A stretch of 64,000 nucleotides of DNA, taken from assembly GCA_046349435.1 (NCBI GenBank), contig JAXMCI010000006.1, positions 124,001 through 188,000 of the forward strand. The letters run 5' to 3'. A program made the translations under genes and the position numbers. Every line of letters begins with the position of its first letter. Positions within the stretch are counted from its first letter, which is position 1. This DNA comes from JAXMCI01 sp046349435. Lineage in GTDB: Bacteria; Pseudomonadota; Alphaproteobacteria; Dongiales; Dongiaceae. Shown here piece after piece: positions 49,874 to 57,442 of the stretch. A model generated the notes under the pieces. It had not been told where the DNA came from. It ran no database searches and saw only the letters and a program-made list of their open reading frames with translations.

Positions 49874-50323
49874 GGCAGGAGACGGCGGCGCGCCCGGCCC
49901 CTGCCCGGCGCGCGGCGGGATCGAGTAGGTCGCCACGGCGTGGGCCACCGGCTCGCCGCCGGCGGCGGGCGCGATCGTCACCTCGCCCACCGCCAGCCGC
50001 TGGCCGAGCTTGAGCAGGCCGGCCTCGGCGAGGAGGTCGCCGGCGCCCGGCTTGCGCAGGAAGTTGATCGACAGGCTGGTGGTGACGGCGAGCGGCACGC
50101 GGCCAATGCGCGCCAGCAGCGCGGCATAGACGGCGAAGTCGGCCAGCGCCATCAGCGCCGGCCCGGCGACGGTGCCGCCGGGACGCAGCAGCGCCGGGCG
50201 CCAGGGCAGCCGCACGGTCGCTCCATCGGCCGCGAAGCGCTCGACCTGGAAGCCGTAGAGCTCGGCGAAGGGCGCCTCGGCGGCGCACAGCGCGGCGAAG
50301 GCCTCGGGGGTGAGCGTGGTCAT
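49862..50323 (-). CDS. PaaI family thioesterase
   Basis: This 153-residue hot-dog protein has the PaaI-type core: LPWRPALLRPGGTVAGPALMALADFAVYAALL (about 41-72, in two parts) and TTSLSINFLRKPGAGDLLAEA. It would hydrolyse acyl- or aryl-CoA thioesters. ATG at 50323 gives a normal N-terminus. It is divergent from the enoyl-CoA hydratase gene with only a 79-base gap, which suggests linked roles in CoA metabolism. Confidence 0.85.
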   Translation of the reverse strand: MTTLTPEAFAALCAAEAPFAELYGFQVERFAADGATVRLPWRPALLRPGGTVAGPALMALADFAVYAALLARIGRVPLAVTTSLSINFLRKPGAGDLLAEAGLLKLGQRLAVGEVTIAPAAGGEPVAHAVATYSIPPRAGQGPGAPPSPAAVS

Positions 50324-50402
50324 GGTGGTCCCATTATCCTTGAAGGCCGCGACGGCGACAGGGCAAAGTGCCCGCAGCCCGCCAATCCCGAGGACGACAG
50401 CC

Positions 50403-51215
50403 ATGAGCGCGGACGCCGCCCGCCGGCACGCCGAGGCCGAGCCGATCCTGCTGCAGCAGCGGGACGAGCACGGCGTCGCCACCCTGACGATGAACCGGCC
50501 GCAGGCGCGCAACGCGCTGTCGATGGCGCTGCTGGGCGAGCTGATCGCCGCGCTCGCCGCGCTGGCCGACGACCCGGCGGTCAAGGTGGTGGTGCTGGCC
50601 GGCGCCGGGCCCGGCTTCTGCGCCGGGCACGACCTCAAGGAGCTGCGCGCCGATCCGCGGCGCGAGAGCTACGAGGCGGTGTTCGCCCGCTGCAGCCAGC
50701 TGATGCTGGCGATCACCCGCCTGCCCAAGCCGGTAATCGCCCGGGTGCACGGCATCGCCACGGCCGCCGGCTGCCAGCTGGTGGCGAGCTGCGACCTGGC
50801 GGTGGCAGCCGAGGCGGCGCGCTTCGCCACGCCGGGGGTGAATATCGGCCTCTTCTGCTCGACCCCGATGGTGGCACTGTCCCGCGCCGTGCCGCGCAAG
50901 GCGGCGATGGAGATGCTGCTGACCGGCGAGATGATCCCGGCCGGCCGCGCCCGCGAGATCGGGCTGATCAACCGCGTCGTGCCGGACGAGCGGCTCGAGG
51001 CCGAGGTCGAGGGCCTCGCCCGGCAGATCGCCGGCAAGTCGCCGCGGACGCTCGCCATCGGCAAGGAGGCCTTCTACCGCCAGGTCGAGCTCGGGCTGGC
51101 CGAGGCCTACGACTATGCCAGCCGGGTGATGACCACCAACATGCTGGCGGCCGACGCCGCCGAGGGCATCGACGCCTTCCTCGGCAAGCGGCCGCCGGTC
51201 TGGCGCGGCTGCTGA
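50403..51215 (+). CDS. enoyl-CoA hydratase/isomerase
   Basis: This 270-residue crotonase-fold protein has VATLTMNRPQARNALSMALL (about 20-39), the oxyanion-hole loops GPGFCAGHDLKEL (about 66-78) and IATAAGCQLVASCDLAVA (about 117-134), and a helical C-terminus. The usual catalytic Glu positions are replaced: the 'GGG' of hydratases is AAG here, as in the enoyl-CoA hydratase domain-containing protein 3 (ECHDC3) group. The reaction is therefore uncertain. A CoA-binding protein follows after four bases. Confidence 0.88.
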   Translation: MSADAARRHAEAEPILLQQRDEHGVATLTMNRPQARNALSMALLGELIAALAALADDPAVKVVVLAGAGPGFCAGHDLKELRADPRRESYEAVFARCSQLMLAITRLPKPVIARVHGIATAAGCQLVASCDLAVAAEAARFATPGVNIGLFCSTPMVALSRAVPRKAAMEMLLTGEMIPAGRAREIGLINRVVPDERLEAEVEGLARQIAGKSPRTLAIGKEAFYRQVELGLAEAYDYASRVMTTNMLAADAAEGIDAFLGKRPPVWRGC

Positions 51216-51219
51216 CCCG

Positions 51220-51732
51220 ATGGGCGAGAGCGCCGGCCGGCACGATTTCTATCCCGACGGGCTGCTGCGCCGGGTGCTGGGCAGCGTGCGGACCATCGCC
51301 ATGGTCGGGGCCAGCCCGGACTGGAACCGGCCGAGCTCCTTCGTGATGACCTACCTGCAGAGCAAGGGCTACCGGGTGATCCCGGTCAACCCGAAGGCGG
51401 CCGGGCAGCTCGTCAACGGCGAGCGCTGCTATCCCAGCCTGGCCGAGATCCCGCAGGCCGAGACCGGGCCGATCGACATGGTCGACGTATTCCGCAGCTC
51501 GGCCGCGGCCGGGGAGGTCGCCGACGAGGCGATCGCCCTCGGCGCCAAAGTGCTGTGGATGCAGCTCGGCGTGCGCAACGACGCGGCGGCGGCGCGGGCC
51601 GAGGCGGCCGGGCTGACGGTGATCATGAACCGCTGCCCGAAGATCGAGTGGGGCCGGCTCAACGGCGAGCTCAGCTGGGGCGGCTTCAACTCGCGCATCA
51701 TCAGCAGCAAGCGCCGCCGGCCGGGCCGCTGA
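51220..51732 (+). CDS. CoA-binding (YccU-like) protein
   Basis: This 170-residue protein is a single CoA-binding Rossmann domain: TIAMVGASPDWNRPSSFVMTYLQSKGYRVIPVNP (in two parts, about 25-58), IDMVDVFRSSAAAGEVADEA and LWMQLGVRNDAAAARAEAAG, with the Cys-containing end IMNRCPKIEW. Members bind CoA and their function is unclear. It starts four bases after the hydratase stop, so the two are co-expressed. Confidence 0.9.
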   Translation: MGESAGRHDFYPDGLLRRVLGSVRTIAMVGASPDWNRPSSFVMTYLQSKGYRVIPVNPKAAGQLVNGERCYPSLAEIPQAETGPIDMVDVFRSSAAAGEVADEAIALGAKVLWMQLGVRNDAAAARAEAAGLTVIMNRCPKIEWGRLNGELSWGGFNSRIISSKRRRPGR

Positions 51733-51769
51733 CGATGCGGGAAGGCTCCCGACCCGTGCCGCGCGATCG

Positions 51770-51892
51770 CTCCCTCTCCCGCTTGCGGGAGAGGGTCGGG
51801 GTGAGGGCTGCCGCCGCACGCACCACCCTCACCCTCCCGTCGCTGACGCGACGGGCCCCTCCCTCTCCCGCTGTCGCGGGCGAGGGCACGAG
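51770..51892. repeat. REP-like intergenic repeat cluster
   Basis: CCCTCTCCCGC and GCGGGAGAGGG (51772-51795) form a perfect 11-base stem with a TT loop. This is followed by GGTGAGGG, its inverted copy CCCTCACC, and a second CCCTCTCCCGC/GCGGGCGAGGG stem. This alternating C-rich and G-rich pattern is a common intergenic repeat in GC-rich Proteobacteria. Confidence 0.75.
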
Positions 51893-51928
51893 GTTGCAGG
51901 ACAGCGTTCCTGGCTCCCGGAGACCGCG

Positions 51929-53227
51929 ATGACCGATAAGCCGCGCCAGCCCGGGTTCGAGACCCGCGCCGTTCATGCCGGGGCGCCGCCCGATCCGACG
52001 ACCGGCGCGCGGACCATGCCGATCTACCACACGACGGCTTATGTCTTCGACGACGTCGAGCACGCGGCCGCGCTCTTCAACCTGTCGACCTTCGGCTACA
52101 TCTACTCGCGGCTGACCAACCCGACCGTGGCGGCGCTGGAGGAGCGGATCGCCAGCCTGGAGGACGGGCGCGGCGCCACCGCCTGCGCCTCGGGGCACGC
52201 CGCGCAGCTGATCGCCTTCTTCGCGCTGATGGCGCCGGGCGACCATTTCGTCGCCTCGCGCCGGCTCTATGGCGGCTCGATCACCCAGTTCGGCCGCACC
52301 TTCCCGAAGTTCGGCTGGCACGTCACCTTCGTCGACGCCGACGACCCCGAGAGCTTCCGCCGCGCGCTGACGCCGCGCTCCAAGGCGATCTTCGTCGAGA
52401 GCCTGGCCAATCCCGGCGGCGTGGTGGTCGACCTCGAGCCGGTGGCCGCCATCGCCAAGGCGGCCGGCATCCCGCTGATCGTCGACAACACGCTGGCCTC
52501 GCCCTATCTCTGCCGGCCGTTCGAGTGGGGCGCCGACATCGTCGTCCACTCGACCACCAAGTTCCTCGGCGGGCACGGCAACGCGATGGGCGGGGTGGTG
52601 GTCGATTCCGGCCGCTTCGACTGGAGCGCCAGCGACAAGTTCCCCTCGCTGGCGGCGCCGGAGCCGGCCTATCACGGGCTGCGCTTCCACGAGACCTTCG
52701 GCGACATGGCGCTGACCCTGCACACCAAGGCGGTGGGCCTGCGCGACCTCGGCCCGGCGCTGTCGCCGATGAACGCCTTCCTGACGCTGACCGGCATCGA
52801 GACGCTGGCGCTGCGCATGGAGCGGCACGTCGCCAACGCCCAGGCAGTGGCCGAGTGGCTGGAGCGGCAGCCGGGCGTGGACTGGGTGTCCTATGCCGGG
52901 CTGCCCTCGAGCCCCTACCGCCGGCTGGCCGCCAAGTACCTGCCGCGCGGCGCCGGCGCGGTGCTGACCTTCGGCCTCAAGGGCGGCTACGAGGCGGGCA
53001 TCCGGCTGGTCGAGGCCTGCGAGCTGTTCTCGCACCTCGCCAATATCGGCGACACGCGCAGCCTGATCCTGCATCCCGCCTCGACGACGCACCGCCAGCT
53101 GACCCCCGACCAGCGGGTCGCCGCCGGGGCCGGGCCGGAGGTGGTGCGGCTGTCGGTCGGGATCGAGACCGCCGACGACCTGATCGCCGACCTCGACCAG
53201 GCGCTGGCCGCCGCGGGCCGGGCCTGA
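51929..53227 (+). CDS. metY: O-acetylhomoserine sulfhydrylase family enzyme
   Basis: This 432-residue PLP enzyme of the Cys/Met metabolism family has ETRAVHAGAPPDPTTGART, YIYSRLTNPTVAALEERIAS, the cofactor region LIVDNTLASPYLCRPFEWGAD and the Schiff-base Lys in VVHSTTKFLGGHGNAMGG (about 205-222). The length and GHGN motif favour MetY over MetZ, but O-succinylhomoserine use cannot be excluded. It takes homoserine esters, made from the hom product, into homocysteine with sulfide. Confidence 0.88.
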   Translation: MTDKPRQPGFETRAVHAGAPPDPTTGARTMPIYHTTAYVFDDVEHAAALFNLSTFGYIYSRLTNPTVAALEERIASLEDGRGATACASGHAAQLIAFFALMAPGDHFVASRRLYGGSITQFGRTFPKFGWHVTFVDADDPESFRRALTPRSKAIFVESLANPGGVVVDLEPVAAIAKAAGIPLIVDNTLASPYLCRPFEWGADIVVHSTTKFLGGHGNAMGGVVVDSGRFDWSASDKFPSLAAPEPAYHGLRFHETFGDMALTLHTKAVGLRDLGPALSPMNAFLTLTGIETLALRMERHVANAQAVAEWLERQPGVDWVSYAGLPSSPYRRLAAKYLPRGAGAVLTFGLKGGYEAGIRLVEACELFSHLANIGDTRSLILHPASTTHRQLTPDQRVAAGAGPEVVRLSVGIETADDLIADLDQALAAAGRA

Positions 53228-53256
53228 GCTGAGCCGCGCCGCTCCGGACCGCGGTC

Positions 53257-53982
53257 CTAGGCGGCGGCCTGGCGGGCCATCGCCATGAAGCCGTCATAGA
53301 GCCGGCGCGCATCGCGATTGAAGGCCGGCATGGCCGCGGCCGCCGCCGCGTCCAGTCGCGGCAGGCCGCCGGGTCCCAGCGTCGCGTAGAGGGCCGCTTC
53401 GTAGGCCGGCACGTCCCCCCACTCGCGCACCGTATCGGCCGTCAGCTCGACATGGTACTGCACGCCATAGGCGCGGTCGCCGACGCGCATCGCCTGCACC
53501 GCGCACAGCGGCGAGCGCGCGAGCACGACGGCGCCCGGCGGCGGCTCGGCCACCTCGGCCCCGTGCCACTGCAACCCGAGGACGCGGCCCGGCATGGCCG
53601 CGAGCAGCGGGTCGCTGCGCCCGGCCTCGGTGAGCTCGATCTCCAGAACGCCCACCTCGGGCGCCGCCATCGGGCCGACGCGGCCGCCGAGCGCCGCGCC
53701 GAGCAGCTGATGGCCCAGGCAGACGCCGAGGAAGGGCATGCGGCGCTCCAGCACCGCCTCGCGGATCGCCCGCTGCTCGGCGACCAGCCAGGGGTGCCGA
53801 TCAGCCTGCCAGACGTCCATCGGCCCGCCCATGACCCAGAGCGCGTCATAGCCCCCCAGAGCGGGGATCGGCTCGCCATCGTCGAGCTCGACGGCGTCCC
53901 AGGCGACGCCATCGGCGGCAAGGAAGTCGCGAAAGATCCCGGGATGCTCGATGGCGATGTGCTGGAAGACGAGGACGCGCAT
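53257..53982 (-). CDS. class I glutamine amidotransferase-like protein
   Basis: This 241-residue protein has the nucleophile Cys in FLGVCLGHQLLGAALGG (about 84-100), LQWHGAEVAEPP and the catalytic His-x-Glu in YGVQYHVELTADT (about 170). It resembles the stand-alone amidotransferase group related to GuaA (YLR126C/GMP synthase-like), which often acts in detoxification or amine turnover. ATG at 53982 begins MRVLVFQHIAIEHPG, the usual start. It is convergent with metY. Confidence 0.88.
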   Translation of the reverse strand: MRVLVFQHIAIEHPGIFRDFLAADGVAWDAVELDDGEPIPALGGYDALWVMGGPMDVWQADRHPWLVAEQRAIREAVLERRMPFLGVCLGHQLLGAALGGRVGPMAAPEVGVLEIELTEAGRSDPLLAAMPGRVLGLQWHGAEVAEPPPGAVVLARSPLCAVQAMRVGDRAYGVQYHVELTADTVREWGDVPAYEAALYATLGPGGLPRLDAAAAAAMPAFNRDARRLYDGFMAMARQAAA

Positions 53983-54098
53983 GGCCAGTGGATCATGACA
54001 GCCGCCCGGCGGCACGGCAATGCGCCGCCGGCCCAGCTTGGCCGTCGCCGGGAATTCACCTAGAGTGGCCGGCGGATGGGGGTGCGGAAGGGCGGGCG

Positions 54099-54368
54099 AT
54101 GGGGCAGCACAGGCTCACGGTGGTGGCGGGCGGCGCGGGGTCGGCCGCGCCCAGCCAGGCGCAACGGGATTGGCTGACGCGGGGTCTCGACCAGCCCGGC
54201 GGCAAGCTGCCGCTGTTCGACAAATGGGGGCAGCGGGTGAGCGAGCAGATGGTGCGCGCCTGCATCGACCATGGCTGGGCGGAGCCCTGGTTCAGCAACC
54301 CGCTGAAGCCGGACTGGCTGGTCTGCCGCCTCACCGAGAGCGGCCGCCGCCTGGTCGCGCCGGCGTGA
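54099..54368 (+). CDS. hypothetical protein, 89 aa
   Basis: The sequence is MGQHRLTVVAGGAGSAAPSQ, then AQRDWLTRGLDQPGGKLPLF, DKWGQRVSEQMVRACIDHGW and AEPWFSNPLKPDWLVCRLTE. The second half looks like a winged-helix or small DNA-binding module of the kind seen in unassigned alphaproteobacterial proteins. The start is uncertain. No family name can be given. Confidence 0.6.
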   Translation: MGQHRLTVVAGGAGSAAPSQAQRDWLTRGLDQPGGKLPLFDKWGQRVSEQMVRACIDHGWAEPWFSNPLKPDWLVCRLTESGRRLVAPA

Positions 54369-54455
54369 GCGCGGCCGGAAGCCGGCCGGGAATCCTGGCC
54401 GAGCGCGGCGGATGCGGCGATACTGCGCCGTGACGGGGGCAACCGGAGACCCGGC

Positions 54456-54662
54456 ATGGACGAGGAAACCTTCAATATCGAGCTGCGGAAGTTCCTCAAG
54501 GTGGTCGGCGTGACCTCGCAGCGGGAGATCGAGCAGGCGGTGCGCGCGGCGCTCGCCGCGGGGCGTGTCGCCCCGCAGGCGCGGCTCAAGGCGCGCATGA
54601 TCCTCAGCATCGAGGCGATCGGACTGGAGCACGTCATCGATGGCGAGATCGGGCTCGGCTAA
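54456..54662 (+). CDS. DUF6494 family protein
   Basis: The 68-residue product MDEETFNIELRKFLKVVGVT, then SQREIEQAVRAALAAGRVAP and a final HVIDGEIGLG is the complete DUF6494 pattern. These small helical proteins are conserved in Proteobacteria with unknown function. The 3' end overlaps the start of the polyphosphate glucokinase gene by 23 bases. Confidence 0.85.
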   Translation: MDEETFNIELRKFLKVVGVTSQREIEQAVRAALAAGRVAPQARLKARMILSIEAIGLEHVIDGEIGLG

Positions 54663-55425
54663 GAAGGGGACGGCGGCGCCCGTCCTCGGCATCGACGTCG
54701 GCGGCACCGGCATCAAGGGCGCGCCGGTCGACCTCGCCACCGGACAGCTGGCCGGGGAGCGGCTGCGCATCCCGACGCCGCACCCGGCAACCCCCGAGGC
54801 GGTGGCCTCGACGGTGGCCGAGATCGCCAGGCATTTCGGCGGCACCGGCCGGCTCGGCTGTACCCTGCCGGCCGTGGTGCGGCAGGGGGTGGCGCGCACC
54901 GCGGCCAACATCGACAAGAGCTGGATCGGCACCGACGGCGTCGCCAAGCTGACCGCCGCCACCGGCCGCCCCGTCACCCTGCTGAACGACGCCGACGCGG
55001 CCGGCCTGGCGGAGATGCGCTACGGCGCCGGCCGCGGGCGCCGCGGCCTGGTCGCCATGGTGACGCTCGGCACCGGCATCGGCAGCGCCCTGTTCCTCGA
55101 CGGCGTGCTGGTGCCGAACAGCGAGCTCGGCCACATCGAGATCCGCGGGCGGGATGCCGAAGAGCGAGCCACCGACCGCGCCCGGGTGCAGAAGGACATG
55201 AGCTGGCACCATTGGGCCAAGCGGGTCGAGGAGTATCTCGGCCGGCTCGAGGCGCTGCTCTGGCCCGACCTCTTCATCGTCGGCGGCGGGGTGATCAAGA
55301 AAGCCGACAAGTTCCTGCCGCTGATCAAGCTCTCCACCGAGATCCTGCCGGCACAGCTGCAGAACGAGGCCGGCATCGTGGGTGCCGCGCTGGCCGCCGC
55401 CGAGGCCGAGGCGCTCGCCGCCTGA
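54640..55425 (+). CDS. ppgK: polyphosphate glucokinase (ROK family)
   Basis: This 261-residue protein has the ATP/polyphosphate loop VLGIDVGGTGIKGAPVDL (about 15-32), the sugar-binding and catalytic Asp in LLNDADAAGLAEMRYG, the second phosphate loop VTLGTGIGSALF and SELGHIEIRGRDAEER. Its overall similarity is to PpgK, which phosphorylates glucose with polyphosphate, rather than to the larger regulatory ROK proteins. The ATG at 54640 lies inside the DUF6494 gene. Confidence 0.85.
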   Translation: MARSGSAKKGTAAPVLGIDVGGTGIKGAPVDLATGQLAGERLRIPTPHPATPEAVASTVAEIARHFGGTGRLGCTLPAVVRQGVARTAANIDKSWIGTDGVAKLTAATGRPVTLLNDADAAGLAEMRYGAGRGRRGLVAMVTLGTGIGSALFLDGVLVPNSELGHIEIRGRDAEERATDRARVQKDMSWHHWAKRVEEYLGRLEALLWPDLFIVGGGVIKKADKFLPLIKLSTEILPAQLQNEAGIVGAALAAAEAEALAA

Positions 55426-55427
55426 GG

Positions 55428-56843
55428 ATGGGCCCGCCCCGGATGGACTGGCAGCCGAGGCTGCGCTCGGCCGACCCGCTGGCCGCCTGGCCCGCCGTGC
55501 CCTCGGACGGCGCGGCGCAGCTGATTGCCCAGGTCTACCAGCTGGAGCGCAGCGAGTGGCTGACGCCGGCGGCGCTGGCCGAGGGGCAGTGGCGGCAGCT
55601 GGAGAAGCTCGCCGCGCACGCCGTGGCCAACCTGCCCTTCTACCGGCAGCGGCTGATCGCCGCCGGCTGGCAGCCCGGCCAGCCGCTGACCCGCGAGGTC
55701 TGGGCCCGGCTGCCGCCGCTGACGCGGCAGGAGATCCAGGCGGCGGGGCCGGCGATGCAGATCCCGACGCTGCCGCCGGGGCACGGCAAGGCCTACACGA
55801 TCAGCACCTCGGGCTCGACCGGCACGCCGGTCAAGGTGCTGTCGACCGCCCGCACCTCCCTGCTGTTCGGCGCCATCTCGCTGCGCAACCAGCGCTGGCA
55901 CCGCCGCGACCTCTCCCTCAAGCTCTGCACGATCAAGGACTTCGTCAAGCCGACCGACCCGGCGCAGGCGCACATCTACGACTATCCCGACGGCATGCGG
56001 ATGGCCGACTGGACCGGCTATGTCGGCCAGATCTACGAGACCGGCCCGGCGGCGGCGCTGCACATCCACACCCCGGTCGAGCAGCAGGCGGTCTGGCTGA
56101 TGCGCCAGGCGCCCGGCCACCTGATGACCTTCCCGAGCAACCTGAACGCGCTGCTGCGCCACTGCCAGGCGCACGACCTGCGGCCGCCGACGCTGCGCAG
56201 CATCTGGACGCTCGGCGAGATCATCACGCCGGAGCTGCGCCGGCTGGCCCGCGAGGTCTGGGACGTCGGCATCACCGACGTCTATAGCTCGGTCGAGGTC
56301 GGCTATATGGGCCTGCAGTGCCCGGAGCACGAGCACTACCACGTGCAGTCGGAGAGCGTGCTGCTCGAGGTCGTCGACCAGGCGGGCCGGCCCTGCGCCC
56401 CCGGCGAGATCGGCCGCGTGCTGGTGACGCCGCTGCACAACTTCGCCATGCCGATGCTGCGCTACGCGATCGGCGACCACGCCGAGGTCGGCGCCCCCTG
56501 CCCCTGCGGCCGCGGCCTGCCGGTGCTGGCCCGCGTCCTCGGCCGGACCCGCAACATGCTGGTGCTGCCTGGCGGCGGCCGGATCTGGCCGGTGCTGGAA
56601 GGCGCCCTGTTCTCCGAGGTTGCACCGGTCAGCCAGTTCCAGGTGGTGCAGCATGCGCCGTCCGAGCTCGAGGTCCGGCTGGTGGTGACCCGGCCGCCCA
56701 CGGACGCCGAGGAGGCGGCGCTGCGCGCGATGATCTGCCACCACCTCGAGCACGATTTCGCCATCGCCCTCACCTATCACCCGTCGCTGGGACGCGGGCC
56801 GGGCGGCAAGTACGAGGACTTCGTCTGCCGGGTCCCCGGCTAG
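55428..56843 (+). CDS. phenylacetate-CoA ligase-like (PaaK/CapK) enzyme
   Basis: This protein of about 471 residues has the PaaK layout: an N-terminal helical part (LAAHAVANLPFYRQRLIAAG), the A3 loop TISTSGSTGTPVKVLST (about 123-139), a central YSSVEVGYMGLQCPEHEHYH segment carrying a Cys/His zinc-like site, LRYAIGDHAEVGAPCPCGRG (about 344-363) and a C-terminal domain. It should adenylate a carboxylic acid and may transfer it to CoA or an amine. It follows ppgK by two bases. Alternative start: 55443. Confidence 0.85.
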   Translation: MGPPRMDWQPRLRSADPLAAWPAVPSDGAAQLIAQVYQLERSEWLTPAALAEGQWRQLEKLAAHAVANLPFYRQRLIAAGWQPGQPLTREVWARLPPLTRQEIQAAGPAMQIPTLPPGHGKAYTISTSGSTGTPVKVLSTARTSLLFGAISLRNQRWHRRDLSLKLCTIKDFVKPTDPAQAHIYDYPDGMRMADWTGYVGQIYETGPAAALHIHTPVEQQAVWLMRQAPGHLMTFPSNLNALLRHCQAHDLRPPTLRSIWTLGEIITPELRRLAREVWDVGITDVYSSVEVGYMGLQCPEHEHYHVQSESVLLEVVDQAGRPCAPGEIGRVLVTPLHNFAMPMLRYAIGDHAEVGAPCPCGRGLPVLARVLGRTRNMLVLPGGGRIWPVLEGALFSEVAPVSQFQVVQHAPSELEVRLVVTRPPTDAEEAALRAMICHHLEHDFAIALTYHPSLGRGPGGKYEDFVCRVPG

Positions 56844-56885
56844 CCAAATCACGACAATTGTTGCCAGAACCGCACCGGCTCGGGC

Positions 56886-56913
56886 TTGACCGGCCAAGCG
56901 GGTAGCATATTGT
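56886..56913 (+). promoter_or_regulatory. sigma-70-type promoter of the small secreted-protein gene
   Basis: TTGACC and TATTGT are spaced by 16 bases and end 54 bases before the ATG at 56968, in a locally AT-richer segment. Confidence 0.5.
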
Positions 56914-56967
56914 GGTCTCGGTAAAGCTGTGGGCGACGCCAGCCCACGATTGCGAGGAGGGATCGAC

Positions 56968-57204
56968 ATGAAGAAGAGCTACTTCGCGCGCGGCCTGATG
57001 GCTGCGGCGGCCCTGGCATTCACCACCAGCATGGCGCTGGCCGCGGGCGGCTCCAACCACAACGCGTCCAAGGACCAGGAAGACAAGGAAGAGGCGGCTC
57101 TCGCTGCCCTCAACGGCGGCGCTGGCCCGAAGACGGTGGATGACTGCGAGCAGTTCGAGACCGAGAAGGTCTTCAACGAGTGCCGCAACAAGGCGCCGAA
57201 GTAA
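56968..57204 (+). CDS. small secreted protein, 78 aa
   Basis: A signal peptide runs to about residue 25 (cleavage near ALAAGG). The mature part is 53 residues, charged, with SKDQEDKEEAALAAL and two cysteines in DDCEQFETEKVFNECRNKAPK (split here), which could form a disulfide-linked helical pair. GAGGAGGGATCGAC precedes the ATG. No family is recognised. It has its own promoter and is followed by two hairpins. Confidence 0.75.
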   Translation: MKKSYFARGLMAAAALAFTTSMALAAGGSNHNASKDQEDKEEAALAALNGGAGPKTVDDCEQFETEKVFNECRNKAPK

Positions 57205-57212
57205 TTCGCGTT

Positions 57213-57242
57213 CCGGCCGGTTGCATCAGCGCAACCGGCCGG
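57213..57242 (+). terminator. strong hairpin after the small secreted-protein gene
   Basis: CCGGCCGGTTGC and GCAACCGGCCGG form a perfect 12-base stem with loop ATCAGC, nine bases after the stop. No T-run follows, so termination may rely on the next hairpin. Confidence 0.6.
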
Positions 57243-57249
57243 CCGGCGA

Positions 57250-57305
57250 CAGGTGATGTGCCGCGCAGCCCGCATTCGCGCCGCGGGGTGCATCACCTGA
57301 GTTTT
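57250..57305 (+). terminator. second hairpin with T-run
   Basis: CAGGTGATG (57250-57258) pairs with CATCACCTG (57291-57299) around a GC-rich inner stem, followed by AGTTTT. It is a likely rho-independent terminator. It is also placed to end transcripts from the left of the convergent dacB gene. Confidence 0.55.
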
Positions 57306-57442
57306 CATTCCTGCAGCCGCCCGGGCCCGACCCCGGGAAAACCGGTAGCAGCCGGCGCGAGATCGACAGGCAGGCCTGTCATCTCATTCGCGCCATTCTC
57401 CCTCCGATATCCGCCCGATATCCGATTGGCTCGTCACCGAGG

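Noticed and set aside
51770..51892. Repeat cluster as a possible CRISPR or attachment site
   Set aside because: It is a set of nested hairpins of REP type, without regular spacers or duplicated flanks.
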